Shown one piece after another: positions 52,826 to 62,329 of a stretch of DNA of 64,000 nt. Each line of letters begins with the position of its first letter. Position 1 is the first letter of the stretch. The position numbers and the translations under genes were made by a program. A model generated the notes under the pieces. The model made no database searches. It saw nothing but the letters and a program-made list of their open reading frames with translations, and was not told the origin of the DNA. The stretch is taken from assembly GCA_963807775.1 (NCBI GenBank), contig CAWECY010000018.1, positions 372,001 to 436,000 on the forward strand, written 5' to 3'. This DNA is from Bog-473 sp963807775. GTDB taxonomy: Bacteria; Actinomycetota; Acidimicrobiia; Acidimicrobiales; RAAP-2.

Positions 52826-54274
52826 TCAGCCCTCGGCGAGGGCGTCTCGCACGGCCCAGGCGAGGTTGCGCTGGGCCCGGAAGTGGGCGTCGAGCCCAGA
52901 GTGCGCCGTGAGCAGGTCGCGCTTGACACCCGTCCGGAAGAGGTCGCCTCCCGTGCGACTCGACATGCACGCACCCAGCGCGAAGAAGACCCGGTAAAAG
53001 GTCACGGCCCTCGCATCGGTCGCGTCGGCTGAGCCGCCGGCGGCGCGGTAGGCGTCGACGAACTCGTCCCAGCGCATGAGCGCGGTGGCGGCCGGCCATG
53101 CGGCGGCAAGTTCGCGGGCGGGCGGTCCGATGGTGGCACCTTCCCAATCGACCAGCGCGGTCAGGCGGTCCCCGTCCACCAGCATGTTGTGCAGGCCGAC
53201 ATCGCCCTGTAGCAGGCACAGCGGGCCGAGGTGCGCGACGTCGCCCGCGTGCTCGAGCAGCCACTGACGAGCCATCGGCACGGCCACGATCGGCGGGCCG
53301 GAGAGCTGCTCGATCCGAGCCGCCATCCCGTCGACCGAAGCCCGCAAGGTCGCCTCGGTCACCACTTGGTCGACGTCGAGCTCGGTCGACGTCAGGTGAT
53401 CGAGCGGCACCGAGTGGAGGTGGGCCAAGGCGGCAGCGAGCTGCTCGCCCAGAGCGAGTCGGTGCTCCGTGGGGGCGGCCAGCTCGGGAAAGAATTCGCC
53501 GGCCTTGCTGCCACGTACCCGCGCCATGACGAGCAGCGTGCCCTCCCCGAGTTCGTCTGCCGCGGAGTCAGCGAAAAAGGGCTCGGGCACCGGGATACCA
53601 CCGTGCTCGTAGATCGCCGCCAATATGGCGAACTCGTCGGCGGCGTTGGTCGGAAGGAGGCCGATGGGTCGGTCCTTGCGGACGACAACGCGAGGAGGCA
53701 GTTCCTCGGTGCCGGACAACGAGACCACGATGGTCTCCTTGGAACGACCACCGGGTACGAGCGCCATGGCGGTCACGGTGAGGCCGGGCGAACCGGGGAA
53801 TTTGCGGCCGAGATACGCGGTCAACTGTTCGCCAGTGACCGAGCAGACCGACAGCGACGCCGAGTCGTCGGCCGGCGGCTCCTCCGTCAGCACGGCCTGG
53901 CGCAGCTCGTCGACCTGCTCGAGGAACCGGCGTTCGACGTCGACCAACTGCCAGGACCGTGCCCGCTCATCCGGGTCGTCGCTCCCCGCCATCGTCGCCA
54001 CGGCACCGGCCGCCTGGCGTCGCAACTCGTGGAAGCGCTCCGGGGTGATGCCCACGGTCTCGGGTTCACCGAGCAAGGGGGCGAACTCGCCGCCGAACCC
54101 GCGCTGCAATTCGGCCGCATCTTCCTCCTCGACAATGAACTGGGCCAGGATCCGATCGACGAGCGCCGCCGCGTCGACGGCGGTAGCGCTCGTCAGTTCG
54201 GGCAGGAAAACCTGGGCGACGGTGGCTCGCAGCTGCCGGTAGTACAGCGCGCGGTCCTCGGCGGCCTGCTTCAC
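52826..54274 (-). CDS. Aminoglycoside-phosphotransferase-fold (APH) protein
   Basis: 482 residues from GTG 54274, overlapping the upstream stop as GTGA. The N-terminal 180 residues are helical and unassigned. The kinase-like part follows from about residue 190: PRVVVRKDRP (ATP Lys), GTLLVMARVRG (hinge), CLLQGDVGLHNMLVDG (Brenner/catalytic loop with H-x-D variant GDVGLHN) and ALVDWEGATIGPPARELA (DxD-like metal loop). Such APH proteins in actinobacterial lipid clusters phosphorylate unknown small molecules. It is the last gene of the leftward operon beginning at 57116. Confidence 0.83.
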   Translation of the reverse strand: MKQAAEDRALYYRQLRATVAQVFLPELTSATAVDAAALVDRILAQFIVEEEDAAELQRGFGGEFAPLLGEPETVGITPERFHELRRQAAGAVATMAGSDDPDERARSWQLVDVERRFLEQVDELRQAVLTEEPPADDSASLSVCSVTGEQLTAYLGRKFPGSPGLTVTAMALVPGGRSKETIVVSLSGTEELPPRVVVRKDRPIGLLPTNAADEFAILAAIYEHGGIPVPEPFFADSAADELGEGTLLVMARVRGSKAGEFFPELAAPTEHRLALGEQLAAALAHLHSVPLDHLTSTELDVDQVVTEATLRASVDGMAARIEQLSGPPIVAVPMARQWLLEHAGDVAHLGPLCLLQGDVGLHNMLVDGDRLTALVDWEGATIGPPARELAAAWPAATALMRWDEFVDAYRAAGGSADATDARAVTFYRVFFALGACMSSRTGGDLFRTGVKRDLLTAHSGLDAHFRAQRNLAWAVRDALAEG

Positions 54275-55224
54275 GGCGAACTGCGCCGGACGATGCCGTT
54301 CGTCAACGCGTCCGCCAGCACATACGCGGGGGGTCCCTGTCCGTTGCGTGCGTTCAAATTGGTCTCGAGAAAGCCCCAACCGCCGGGCTCACCGTCGACA
54401 CTGACGTCGCCAACGGACTCCCATCCGTAGCGCTGCGAAGTGACGCCGAGCATCCCGCCGATCGTGCCGATGTGCACGGTCATCGCCTCACCGTCTGCGA
54501 GCACGTAGCGGACCTCTGCCGCCGGGCAGCGCACCGAGTCGTCGTCCACCTGGACAAGCATGGCGGCCTCGTCAACGGGCACGGGCTCACCGTTGCGGCT
54601 GATCGCGCCGACGCGAAAGAAGGTGCCGTTTGCCCCGACCATGGAGGCGAAGCGGAATCGCCACTCGCCGTGCGCAGCACCGAAACTCCGGCTCGAGACG
54701 AAGCTGTCCCAGCGCCGCGCCCCCCACGAATGGTCACGCCAGGCCGGGGCGTCGATCTCCACCTTGGTGCCGTCGAGCTCGGCCGTCCCATGCACCCGGC
54801 AGAAGACGTGGAAGTTGTTCGAGAAGATTGTGCCTGCCACGCCGGCCGATCCCGAGAACGTCTTTGCGTTCGCATAGTGGCGGTCGCCTTCATCGTCGAT
54901 CTCGAAGTCCACCCGGCAGCCGTCGCCCTCGAGTACGAAGCGGAGCTGCTGACCGTCGTGGAGCAGCCGCTGTGGACCGGCGGACAGCCCGGCCTCGTCC
55001 AATCGGACCAGCGGCAGCGCCTGGCCGTTGCAGCGGAAGCGCGTGCCCTCGTCGCGGTAGACACCACACCACAAGTTGGCCGTCTCCCGAATCAGCTCGT
55101 TGCCGATCCGGTGGTTGCCGCCCCAGCCGCTCTTGGCGTCGCGCCAGGCCAGGTAGGCGCTCTCCTGCCAGTCGGGATCGTCACCCGCGGGGTGCAGCCC
55201 CTCGTCAGTCGGGTCGACAGGCAC
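54271..55224 (-). CDS. DUF7064-like protein (lipocalin/CrtC-like beta fold)
   Basis: 317 residues. The pattern SGWGGNHRIGNELIRETANLWCGVY, then SNNFHVFCRVHG and APAWRDHSWGARRWDSFVSS is that of the DUF7064 family, beta-rich proteins regularly encoded next to APH-type phosphotransferases in actinobacteria. The function is unknown; a lipid- or terpenoid-binding or isomerase role is possible. Start GTG 55224. It overlaps the phosphotransferase downstream by 4 bp and is 27 bp from the acetoacetate-decarboxylase-like gene. Confidence 0.7.
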   Translation of the reverse strand: MPVDPTDEGLHPAGDDPDWQESAYLAWRDAKSGWGGNHRIGNELIRETANLWCGVYRDEGTRFRCNGQALPLVRLDEAGLSAGPQRLLHDGQQLRFVLEGDGCRVDFEIDDEGDRHYANAKTFSGSAGVAGTIFSNNFHVFCRVHGTAELDGTKVEIDAPAWRDHSWGARRWDSFVSSRSFGAAHGEWRFRFASMVGANGTFFRVGAISRNGEPVPVDEAAMLVQVDDDSVRCPAAEVRYVLADGEAMTVHIGTIGGMLGVTSQRYGWESVGDVSVDGEPGGWGFLETNLNARNGQGPPAYVLADALTNGIVRRSSP

Positions 55225-55251
55225 AGGCTCAGGATACGGAGCGAGCGTCCG

Positions 55252-56007
55252 TCACTTCTCGGAGACCTTCTCCGTCCCCTCCGACGCCGGGATGTCCGGG
55301 TTGCACACGTAGCGCACGTTGGTGATAGTCACGTCGCAGGCGGCGAAGCTGGCCGAGACAGGGAGGTAGGGCACCAGGCGGGCGTCACCCCACGCTTCGG
55401 GATCGAAGTGGGTCAGCGTCGGCTGCCCACGGTCGGCCCGCCGGAACTCGTACTCGGAATCGACCTGGACGATGCGAGGCTTGCTGATGCCTTCCTGGCT
55501 GATGCGCGCCAAGTGCATGCCCGGGGGGTACTGCACGTCGTGCCCGGTCACCGGCACCGGGTCGATCAGCGAGACGTCGAGAATGGTCTCTCCGTCCTGG
55601 CGCACCGAGCAGTCGATGCGGTCGTGAAAACGGTGCAGACTGATAGCGCCCGGCGTGACGCGGTAGCCGTAGGACCCCGCCAGCACCGCGGCCAGCTCCG
55701 GGTTGTCGCAGCGGGCCGAGATGAGATACGCCCGGGGCCGCACACCGGCGCGGGCGGTCAGGCGCAGCTGCGCCACGGCGAACGGCCCAAAGGCACTGTC
55801 CTTGGCCCGGTAGATGAGGAAGCTGATGACAGGCGGGATGGTGGGGTTGAGGGCGGGTGGCACGAGCGCCTCGCGGTCGGCGACGCTGATCTCGTAGAGC
55901 ACCTGCAGGATGTCGACGTCGTCGAACTGCAGCTGGCGGTCGTCGAGCACTACCTCGGGCGCGCCGTCGACGAGCGGGCGGATGTCGAGTGAGCCGGCGA
56001 GAGGCAT
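55252..56007 (-). CDS. Acetoacetate-decarboxylase-fold protein
   Basis: 251 residues from ATG 56007, overlapping the upstream stop (TGATG). The fold is suggested by ALVPPALNPTIPPVISFLIYRAKDSAFGPFAVAQLRL and YLISARCDNPELAAVLAGSYGYRVTPGAI. The usual Schiff-base lysine context (GFPKK) is replaced by GYRVTPG, so classical decarboxylation is doubtful. It lies in the leftward operon between the luciferase-like oxidoreductase and the DUF7064-like gene, implying a role in the same pathway. Confidence 0.72.
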   Translation of the reverse strand: MPLAGSLDIRPLVDGAPEVVLDDRQLQFDDVDILQVLYEISVADREALVPPALNPTIPPVISFLIYRAKDSAFGPFAVAQLRLTARAGVRPRAYLISARCDNPELAAVLAGSYGYRVTPGAISLHRFHDRIDCSVRQDGETILDVSLIDPVPVTGHDVQYPPGMHLARISQEGISKPRIVQVDSEYEFRRADRGQPTLTHFDPEAWGDARLVPYLPVSASFAACDVTITNVRYVCNPDIPASEGTEKVSEK

Positions 56008-57116
56008 CAGGCCACCCCCACCGGGACCGGGCGCTCCGCCGGCTTCTTGAAGCGCGGCATGACCTCTTCGGCGAAGAGCCGCATGCTGTCGAGCACGTAC
56101 TGCTGGGGTACCACTTCCATGAACTGATGGATGAAGTTGATGCCGTCGAAGCCGATGTTGTCCCACGCCGTGATCGCGTCGGCCACGTCGTCCGGTGTGC
56201 CCATCGTCACGCCCTTGAACGCCTTGGCGGCGTCCCCGGGGCTGCCCGACTCCCGGCGCAATGCGGGGAGCAGGCCCTCGGAAGGGTACGAATGAGTGGG
56301 CAGCACCTCTTTGGCCGAAAGGAGCTGCGAGGCCATGTAGCTGAATATCGAGGCGATCTTCAGCCCGTTGCGACGGCCCAGGTTCCCGTCCTCGCAGCAG
56401 GAGAGGAAGTTCACCGTGAGCACTTTGTCGTTGACGAAGGCGCCAACCGGGTCGCACACCTGGATGCGCTTGCGGTAGTTGGCCACCTTGGCCTCGGATT
56501 CTTCGAAACTGCCCGGCGACAGACCGAGACAGCCCAGGCCCCGGTCGGCCGCGTCCACCTCGGTGCCGGGCGAAGTGACGGCCACCCACATCCGGGGGTG
56601 CGGTTTCTGGATCGGCTTGGGCAGGACGGCCCGCTCGGGCATGGAGAAGGTGCGGCCCTGGTAGGCAAAGCGCTCCTGCATCCACATCTTGGGGATGACA
56701 CGGACGAACTCGTCCCACGTCTTCTTGGTCGTGTCCGGGTTGGCGTTGAACCCACTCAGCTCCGGCCAAGTGGCGGATCGGCCGGTCCCGAGTTCGACGC
56801 GGCCGCCCGAGATGATGTCGAGCACGGCGGCCCGCTCGGCCACCCGGATGGGGCTCTGGTACTCGGGCACGCAGGCGACGATGCCGTGGCCGACCCGGAT
56901 GCGACTGGTCTGGGCCGCGCAGGCGGCCAGGAAAATGTCCGGGCCCGAGCAGTGCGAGTACTCCTCCAAGAAGTGGTGCTCGACCGCCCACACGTAGTCG
57001 AAGCCAAGCTCGTCGGCCAGGCGCACCTGTTCCAGGGCGTTCTCGTAGACCTGGCGCTCGGAGTTCTCCGTCCAAGGGCGGGGCACCGACAGCTCCATGA
57101 ACAAGCCGAACTCCAT
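56007..57116 (-). CDS. LLM-class flavin/F420 oxidoreductase
   Basis: 369 residues from ATG 57116, with GGAGG seven bases upstream. The bacterial-luciferase-like fold is shown by FGLFMELSVPRPW, YVWAVEHHFLEEYSHCSGPDIFLAACAAQT, RIRVGHGIVACVPEYQSPIRVAERAAVLDIISGGRVELGTGRS and MWVAVTSPGTEVDAA. It is a monooxygenase-type enzyme using FMNH2 or F420H2. It opens the leftward operon; the 100-bp spacer to the divergent TetR gene holds a palindrome. Confidence 0.9.
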   Translation of the reverse strand: MEFGLFMELSVPRPWTENSERQVYENALEQVRLADELGFDYVWAVEHHFLEEYSHCSGPDIFLAACAAQTSRIRVGHGIVACVPEYQSPIRVAERAAVLDIISGGRVELGTGRSATWPELSGFNANPDTTKKTWDEFVRVIPKMWMQERFAYQGRTFSMPERAVLPKPIQKPHPRMWVAVTSPGTEVDAADRGLGCLGLSPGSFEESEAKVANYRKRIQVCDPVGAFVNDKVLTVNFLSCCEDGNLGRRNGLKIASIFSYMASQLLSAKEVLPTHSYPSEGLLPALRRESGSPGDAAKAFKGVTMGTPDDVADAITAWDNIGFDGINFIHQFMEVVPQQYVLDSMRLFAEEVMPRFKKPAERPVPVGVA

Positions 57117-57147
57117 GCTTCCCTCCAATACCGGTCTTGAACGTTTT

Positions 57148-57163
57148 GTTAATCAGCATTAAC
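57148..57163. promoter_or_regulatory. Palindromic operator between divergent operons
   Basis: GTTAATCAGCATTAAC is a 6-bp perfect inverted repeat around CAGC. It lies 32 bp before the LLM gene and 55 bp before the TetR gene, in an unusually AT-rich spacer. It is the likely site for the neighbouring TetR protein and could control both operons at once. Confidence 0.6.
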
Positions 57164-57218
57164 ATATAAGCATGCGTTTAGCCCTCCGTCAACGCCGGAA
57201 GGGCTGCTTTTGTGATGC

Positions 57219-57899
57219 ATGGCTAACATCCGCAGGTGTGGGCGGCTGGTTGTGAGCGGAGCCGACAACGCGGCACCGACCGACGTGCGGCGCACCAAGG
57301 CGGGGCACGCCACCAAGGGTGAGCGCACCCGCGAGGCGATCATGGCGGCGGCGTCCGACCTGTTCCGCGAGCGGGGATTTCGCGAGACCAGCCTGGGCGA
57401 CATCGGGGCCGCGGCCGGGGTCAGCGGCCCCGCCATCTACCGCTACTTCAAGAGCAAGGGCGAGCTGCTCTCGGTCCTCATCGAGGAGGCCGCTGTTCTG
57501 TGGCGCGAGACAGCCGACGAGGTGCTCAACCTGGAAACACCTCCCGTGGTCACGCTGGAGCGACTCATTGAGGCCGCCATCGCACTGCAACTCAAAAACG
57601 GCAACCTGCGCGACGTGTTCGTGCAGGGCTACCGCTTCCTCGACGACGACGCGCGTCGACGCGTAGCCCGCATTGAGCGGGTGCGCACGGCGGAGTGGGT
57701 ACACGTGCTGTGCGAGGTCCGTCCGGGGCTCAGCGAGGAGGAGGCACGGGCGGCCGTCACCATGGTCGACGGCATGCTGCGCTCCATCACGACGCTGTCC
57801 ATGGACCAAGAGCGCTTAGCTCGGGTCATGAAGGACATGGTCTTCGGCGGCTTGCTCTCGGTCGGCGTGGCAGGTCCGGTGGCGGTGGTGCCGGCGTGA
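57219..57899 (+). CDS. TetR family transcriptional regulator
   Basis: 226 residues. The helix-turn-helix is LGDIGAAAGVSGPAIYRYFKSKGELLSVL at about residues 63-91, preceded by TREAIMAAASDLFRERGFRETS. The C-terminal ligand domain is of the KstR2-like length. It is the first gene of the rightward operon; its stop overlaps the acyl-CoA dehydrogenase start (GTGA). It probably represses both operons through the palindrome at 57148, with a CoA intermediate as inducer, as is known for KstR-type regulators; this is an inference. Confidence 0.9.
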   Translation: MANIRRCGRLVVSGADNAAPTDVRRTKAGHATKGERTREAIMAAASDLFRERGFRETSLGDIGAAAGVSGPAIYRYFKSKGELLSVLIEEAAVLWRETADEVLNLETPPVVTLERLIEAAIALQLKNGNLRDVFVQGYRFLDDDARRRVARIERVRTAEWVHVLCEVRPGLSEEEARAAVTMVDGMLRSITTLSMDQERLARVMKDMVFGGLLSVGVAGPVAVVPA

Positions 57900-59158
57900 G
57901 CACGCCAGCCGCGGCAGAGGCTGAGGTCCCGCCGGACGAGGATGAGTTCCGCAACCAGGTGCTGGACTTCTTGCGGGAAACGCTGCCCATCAAGGGCGCG
58001 CGCCCGACCAAAGCGGTCGGGACGGGACTGGAACGCGCGGTGGCCTACCAGGGCGCGCTGGCGCGGGCCCGGTTGGCCGGGATCACCTGGCCGGCCGAGT
58101 ACGGCGGCCGCGGCCTGCCCGTGCGCTACCAACGCATCTTCGACCGCGAGGCGAGCGCCTTCCAGGCGCCGCCGCGCGGGCTCGACATCGGGCTGGGCAT
58201 GTGCGGGCCCGCGCTGTTGGTGCACGGCAGCGAGGAGCAGAAACGCGCCTTCATTCCACCACTCCTCCGGGGTGAGCACGTCTGGTGCGAACTGTTCAGT
58301 GAGCCGGGTGCAGGATCGGATCTGTCGTCCGTGCAGACCCGGGCCCGGCGCGACGGCGAGGAGTTCGTGGTCGACGGGCAGAAGGTGTGGACCTCGGGGG
58401 CGCAGAACAGCGACTACGCCGCCTGCCTGACCCGCACCGATCCGAACCAGCCCAAGCGCGAAGGCATCACCATGCTCATCGTGGACTTGCACGCACCCGG
58501 CATCACGGTGCGCCCGCTGCGCCAGCTCACGGGTGAAGCGCAATTCAACGAAGTGTTCCTCGACGGCGTACACGTCCCCGCGACCAATGTGATCGGCGAG
58601 GAGAACGGGGGCTGGCGGGTGGCCCGCACCGTGCTGGCCTTCGAGCGCCAGACCTTGAGCGGCATGGGGTCGGGTGGGGGCGGCAAGGGTGGCTTCGGCG
58701 CCCTCGTGGCGGAGGCGCAGCGCCGGAACCTGGCCGACGAGCCCTTGGTCCGCGACCGCCTGGTGCAGCTGCGCATCCGTCAGCAGGTGCTGCGCCACCT
58801 GACCGGGTACCTGCAGGCCAAGGCCCGGGCCGACACCCGGGGGGGCGGCGGAGGCGACGGAGCGATGGCCTCCATGCTCAAGCTGGCCATGGCGCAACTG
58901 GTGCAAGAGTCGGCTCGGGTGGCGGCCGACGTCGCCGGCATGGGCACGACGGCCTGGCGCCCGGACGACCCGCAAGGTGCCCGCTGGGCGAACCAGCTGC
59001 TGAGTTCGCTGTCGGCCTCCATCGGCGGCGGCACCAACGAGGTCGTGCGCAACGTGATCGCCGAGCGGGTGCTCGGCTTGCCCCGCGACGAAGAAGGCGA
59101 CCTGATGCCGGGCGACATTCTTGGCGACGCCCGGACGGAGCTCGTCGATGGGCGCTGA
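57896..59158 (+). CDS. Acyl-CoA dehydrogenase
   Basis: 420 residues from GTG 57896. The FAD-domain motif WCELFSEPGAGSDLSSVQTRA, the VVDGQKVWTSGAQNSDYAACLTRT block and C-terminal ASIGGGTNEVVRNVIAERVLGLPRD are complete. It resembles the actinobacterial FadE proteins for bulky or branched acyl-CoAs. It overlaps the TetR gene before it (GTGA) and the CoA transferase after it (11 bp). This indicates stoichiometric production with the other pathway enzymes. Confidence 0.93.
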   Translation: MSTPAAAEAEVPPDEDEFRNQVLDFLRETLPIKGARPTKAVGTGLERAVAYQGALARARLAGITWPAEYGGRGLPVRYQRIFDREASAFQAPPRGLDIGLGMCGPALLVHGSEEQKRAFIPPLLRGEHVWCELFSEPGAGSDLSSVQTRARRDGEEFVVDGQKVWTSGAQNSDYAACLTRTDPNQPKREGITMLIVDLHAPGITVRPLRQLTGEAQFNEVFLDGVHVPATNVIGEENGGWRVARTVLAFERQTLSGMGSGGGGKGGFGALVAEAQRRNLADEPLVRDRLVQLRIRQQVLRHLTGYLQAKARADTRGGGGGDGAMASMLKLAMAQLVQESARVAADVAGMGTTAWRPDDPQGARWANQLLSSLSASIGGGTNEVVRNVIAERVLGLPRDEEGDLMPGDILGDARTELVDGR

Positions 59159-61331
59159 GCCGGTGCTCAAGGGTCTGCGCGTGGTCGAGATCGGACAGTA
59201 CGTGGCGGCTCCGCTGGCGGCCACGATCCTTGCCGACCTCGGCGCCGAGGTGACGAAGGTCGAGCGGCCCGGCGGCGACCCCCTGCGTGCCGACCCAACG
59301 CGCTTCGCCGCGTGGAACCGGGGCAAGCGGTCGGTCGAGCTCGACCTTCGTACGACGGCGGGGCGCGGCGAGCTGTCGCAGCTGCTCGACACGGCCGACC
59401 TGTTGGTGGAGAACCTGCGGCCCGGTGCGCTGGAACGCCTCGGCCTTGGGCGCGAGGTACTGAGGGCGGGGCGGCCCCGCCTGGTCACCTGCTCCATCAG
59501 CGCCTGGGGCAGCTCGGGACCCTCGCGAGACGAACCCGGCTGGGAGCCGCTGGTGCACGCCCGTACGGGGGTCCAACAAGGTCTGTTCACCGGGGACGAG
59601 CCGATCTGGCTGCCCTTCCCGGTGGCCAGCGTGGCCGCCGCATTGCTGGCCGTGCTCGGATCGGGCGCGGCGCTCATCAAGCGCGAGTCCACCGGCTATG
59701 GCCAGCACGTCGAGACTTCGCTCCTCGACGGCCTGCTCTTCTTGAATGCGGCTCCCATCTTCCACCGCCCGGGGCACCGGCCCCCGGTGACGCGGCAGCG
59801 CAACTCCGTGGTCTTGCGTGTCTACGACACGGCCGACGGACGAAATGTCATGGTGAACCTGAGCGGCACCGAACGCTGGCGCGAGCTGTGCCGGCTGCTC
59901 GATGTAGATGACGCTGGACTCGACTACTCGACGCCGGCCGGGCTGTTGAAGCTGTCGGACAAGGAGTGGAATCGGGCCAAGCTGACAGAGGTCACCGAGG
60001 CGTTCGCCAGCAAGACGGCCGACGAGTGGGAGGCGGCTCTCCTCGAGCGCCCCGCGGCGGTGGCCAAGTGCAACACGCTGGCCGAGTGGATGGCGCACGA
60101 GCAGTCCCGCGCCGAGGCGATCTTTGTGGAGACGGACGATCCGGCGCTGGGGCGGGTCCCCCTCGTCGGCCCGCCCGTGCGCATCGGGGCCGGTCCGGGG
60201 GAACCGGTGCGGGGCCGCCGGCACGGGGGCGAGCAGGGCGCGCTCGGTGGGCACCGCATCGTCGACCTCTCCAGCTTCTGGGCCGGTCCCCTGGCGGCGC
60301 GCCTACTGGCCGAGCTCGGGGCCGAGGTGGTGAAGGTGGAGCCGCCCGGCGGCGAGGGCGGGTTCCAGGTGATGCCGGTGCTGCCGAACATCTACGTGGA
60401 CGGCAACCGGTCCAAGCGGGGCCTCATCCTCGACCTCAAGACGCCCGAGGACCGGGCGCGGCTGGTCGACATGGTGGCCGCCTCCGACGTCGTGGTCGAG
60501 AACGCGGTGGCCGGCACCTGGGAGCGGCTCGGGCTCGACGAAGCGGCGTTGCGGGCGGTCAACCCCGGGCTCGTCTACGCGCGGGCCAAGGGGTTCGGTG
60601 TACGCGGACCGCTGGCGCCGCGCCCGTCCTTCGACTACGTGGTGCAGGCGGCCACCGGCATGCAGATGACACAGGGCGGGGGCGAGCGGCCGGTGGCCGG
60701 CAATGTCGTCGTCAACGATTACGGGACCGGGCTGCTGCTGGCGGCCGGGATCGTGTGCGCGCTGCTGGGGCGGGCGCGCGGGGCGGACGTGACGACGGTG
60801 GACGCGTCGCTGGCCATGACGGCGACGCTGTATCAAGCCGAGCAGGTGGCGGCGCTGGCGGCGGGCGAGGCGGTGGCCAATCTGGTCGGTGACGACCTGC
60901 GCGGCCCGTCGGTGGGGCAACGTTGCTATCGAGTCAAAGACGGTTGGGTGGTGGTGTGTTGCGTGTCGGAGTCACACTTGGCGAGGTTCCGGGACGCGTT
61001 CGGCGGCGGGGGTGCTGGGTCCGGGTCGGAGGACCCGACGCTCGAAGCGATGGAGGAGGCCGTCGGCGTGCTGACGACCGTCGAGGTTCTGACCCGCCTG
61101 CGTGAAGCCGGCGTGCCGGCGGCACCGAGCGTGCACCACTCGGTGGTGCCCGACGACCCCCAGGTGGTGGCCCGGGGGTTGCTGCGCCACTATCGCCACC
61201 CGGCCGCCGGGCGCTTCGTGCAGGTGGGCGTGCCGCTGTGGTTGTCGGTCGACACGCCGGCGGTGAAGGGGCCGGCCCCGACGCCGGCGCCGGTGCAGCG
61301 GCGGGTGAAGCGGACGGAGACGGCGGGGTGA
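59148..61331 (+). CDS. Double-domain CaiB/BaiF-family (type III) CoA transferase
   Basis: 727 residues from ATG 59148. Two complete family III CoA-transferase domains are fused. The first (1-350) starts GLRVVEIGQYVAAPLAATILADLGAEVTKVE. The second (from about 366) starts HRIVDLSSFWAGPLAARLLAELGAEVVKVE. The catalytic aspartate is present in domain 2 (PSFDYVVQAATGMQ, Asp496). In domain 1 the matching position is Glu133 (PGWEPLVHARTGVQ). It transfers CoA from a donor to a carboxylic acid. It overlaps the dehydrogenase upstream by 11 bp and the LLM gene downstream as GTGA. Confidence 0.9.
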   Translation: MGAEPVLKGLRVVEIGQYVAAPLAATILADLGAEVTKVERPGGDPLRADPTRFAAWNRGKRSVELDLRTTAGRGELSQLLDTADLLVENLRPGALERLGLGREVLRAGRPRLVTCSISAWGSSGPSRDEPGWEPLVHARTGVQQGLFTGDEPIWLPFPVASVAAALLAVLGSGAALIKRESTGYGQHVETSLLDGLLFLNAAPIFHRPGHRPPVTRQRNSVVLRVYDTADGRNVMVNLSGTERWRELCRLLDVDDAGLDYSTPAGLLKLSDKEWNRAKLTEVTEAFASKTADEWEAALLERPAAVAKCNTLAEWMAHEQSRAEAIFVETDDPALGRVPLVGPPVRIGAGPGEPVRGRRHGGEQGALGGHRIVDLSSFWAGPLAARLLAELGAEVVKVEPPGGEGGFQVMPVLPNIYVDGNRSKRGLILDLKTPEDRARLVDMVAASDVVVENAVAGTWERLGLDEAALRAVNPGLVYARAKGFGVRGPLAPRPSFDYVVQAATGMQMTQGGGERPVAGNVVVNDYGTGLLLAAGIVCALLGRARGADVTTVDASLAMTATLYQAEQVAALAAGEAVANLVGDDLRGPSVGQRCYRVKDGWVVVCCVSESHLARFRDAFGGGGAGSGSEDPTLEAMEEAVGVLTTVEVLTRLREAGVPAAPSVHHSVVPDDPQVVARGLLRHYRHPAAGRFVQVGVPLWLSVDTPAVKGPAPTPAPVQRRVKRTETAG

Positions 61332-62329
61332 AGATCGACTCGGGGCTCGGGGCCGAGCTGGGCCAGGTGGCCGAGCGCGTGGGGGCGGCCGAAGCGGCGG
61401 GGCTGGACTGCCTCTGGGCGTCGGAAACGACCAACGACCCCTTCTTGTCACTGGCGCTGGCGGCCGAACACTCGTCGACGGTGGCGCTCGGGACGGCGGT
61501 GGCCATCGCCTTCGCCCGCAACCCGATGAGCCTGGCTTACACGACGAACCAGCTGCAGGAGTATTCCGGTGGCCGGGTGGTGCTGGGGTTGGGGTCGCAG
61601 GTGCGCCGGCACATCGAGCAGCGGTTCTCCATGACGTGGTCGCACCCGGCGGCGCGCCTGCGCGAGTACGTGCTGGCCTTGCGGGCGATTTGGGCCTCGT
61701 GGAACGAGGGCGGTCCGCCCGGGTTCGAGGGGACCTTCTATACGCACACCTTGATGACGCCGGTATTCGCGCCTGTGCCGCACACGTTCGGGGCGCCGCG
61801 GGTGTTCCTGGCCGCGGTGGGACCCCGCATGAACGAGGTGGCGGGCGAGGTGGCCGACGGCGTGCTGACGCACGGTATCTGCACCGGTCGCTATCTGCGC
61901 GAGGTGGCGTTGCCGGCAATTGAGCGTGGACTGGCGGCGTCGGGCCGGACGCGAGCTGACTTCGAGGTGACCTGCCCCGGGTTCACTTCGGTCGTCGAGG
62001 ACCCCTCGAAGATGGACAAGGCGCGCGATGCCATGCGCCGTCAGGTGGGCTACTACGCCTCGACGCCCGCGTACCGGCCCGTCCTGGACCTGCACGGCTG
62101 GGGCGACCTGCAGACCGATTTGTACCGGTGCTCGAAGGAGGGCCGGTGGGACGACATGGCGCGGCTGGTGAACGACGAGGTGCTTGACACCCTGACCATC
62201 GTGTGCGCGCCCGACGAGTTGGCCGGGCGAGTGAGCGAGCGCTACGGGGGACTGGTCGACCGCATCACGGTGACGTGGTGGCGCAAGGAGTGGTGGCCCG
62301 ACGTGGAGAAAGGGCTGCGCGCCCTATGA
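61328..62329 (+). CDS. LLM-class (TIGR03617-like) oxidoreductase
   Basis: 333 residues from GTG 61328. AAGLDCLWASETTNDPFLSLALAAEHSS, VAIAFARNPMSLAYTTNQLQEYSGGR and LGLGSQVRRHIEQRFSMTWSHP match the TIGR03617 branch of luciferase-like F420 oxidoreductases. Compared with the paralogue at 39913-40959 the first 10-15 residues are shorter. The operon position after a CoA transferase suggests that it oxidises a CoA-bound or free pathway intermediate. It overlaps both neighbours (GTGA and ATGA). Confidence 0.88.
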   Translation: MKIDSGLGAELGQVAERVGAAEAAGLDCLWASETTNDPFLSLALAAEHSSTVALGTAVAIAFARNPMSLAYTTNQLQEYSGGRVVLGLGSQVRRHIEQRFSMTWSHPAARLREYVLALRAIWASWNEGGPPGFEGTFYTHTLMTPVFAPVPHTFGAPRVFLAAVGPRMNEVAGEVADGVLTHGICTGRYLREVALPAIERGLAASGRTRADFEVTCPGFTSVVEDPSKMDKARDAMRRQVGYYASTPAYRPVLDLHGWGDLQTDLYRCSKEGRWDDMARLVNDEVLDTLTIVCAPDELAGRVSERYGGLVDRITVTWWRKEWWPDVEKGLRAL

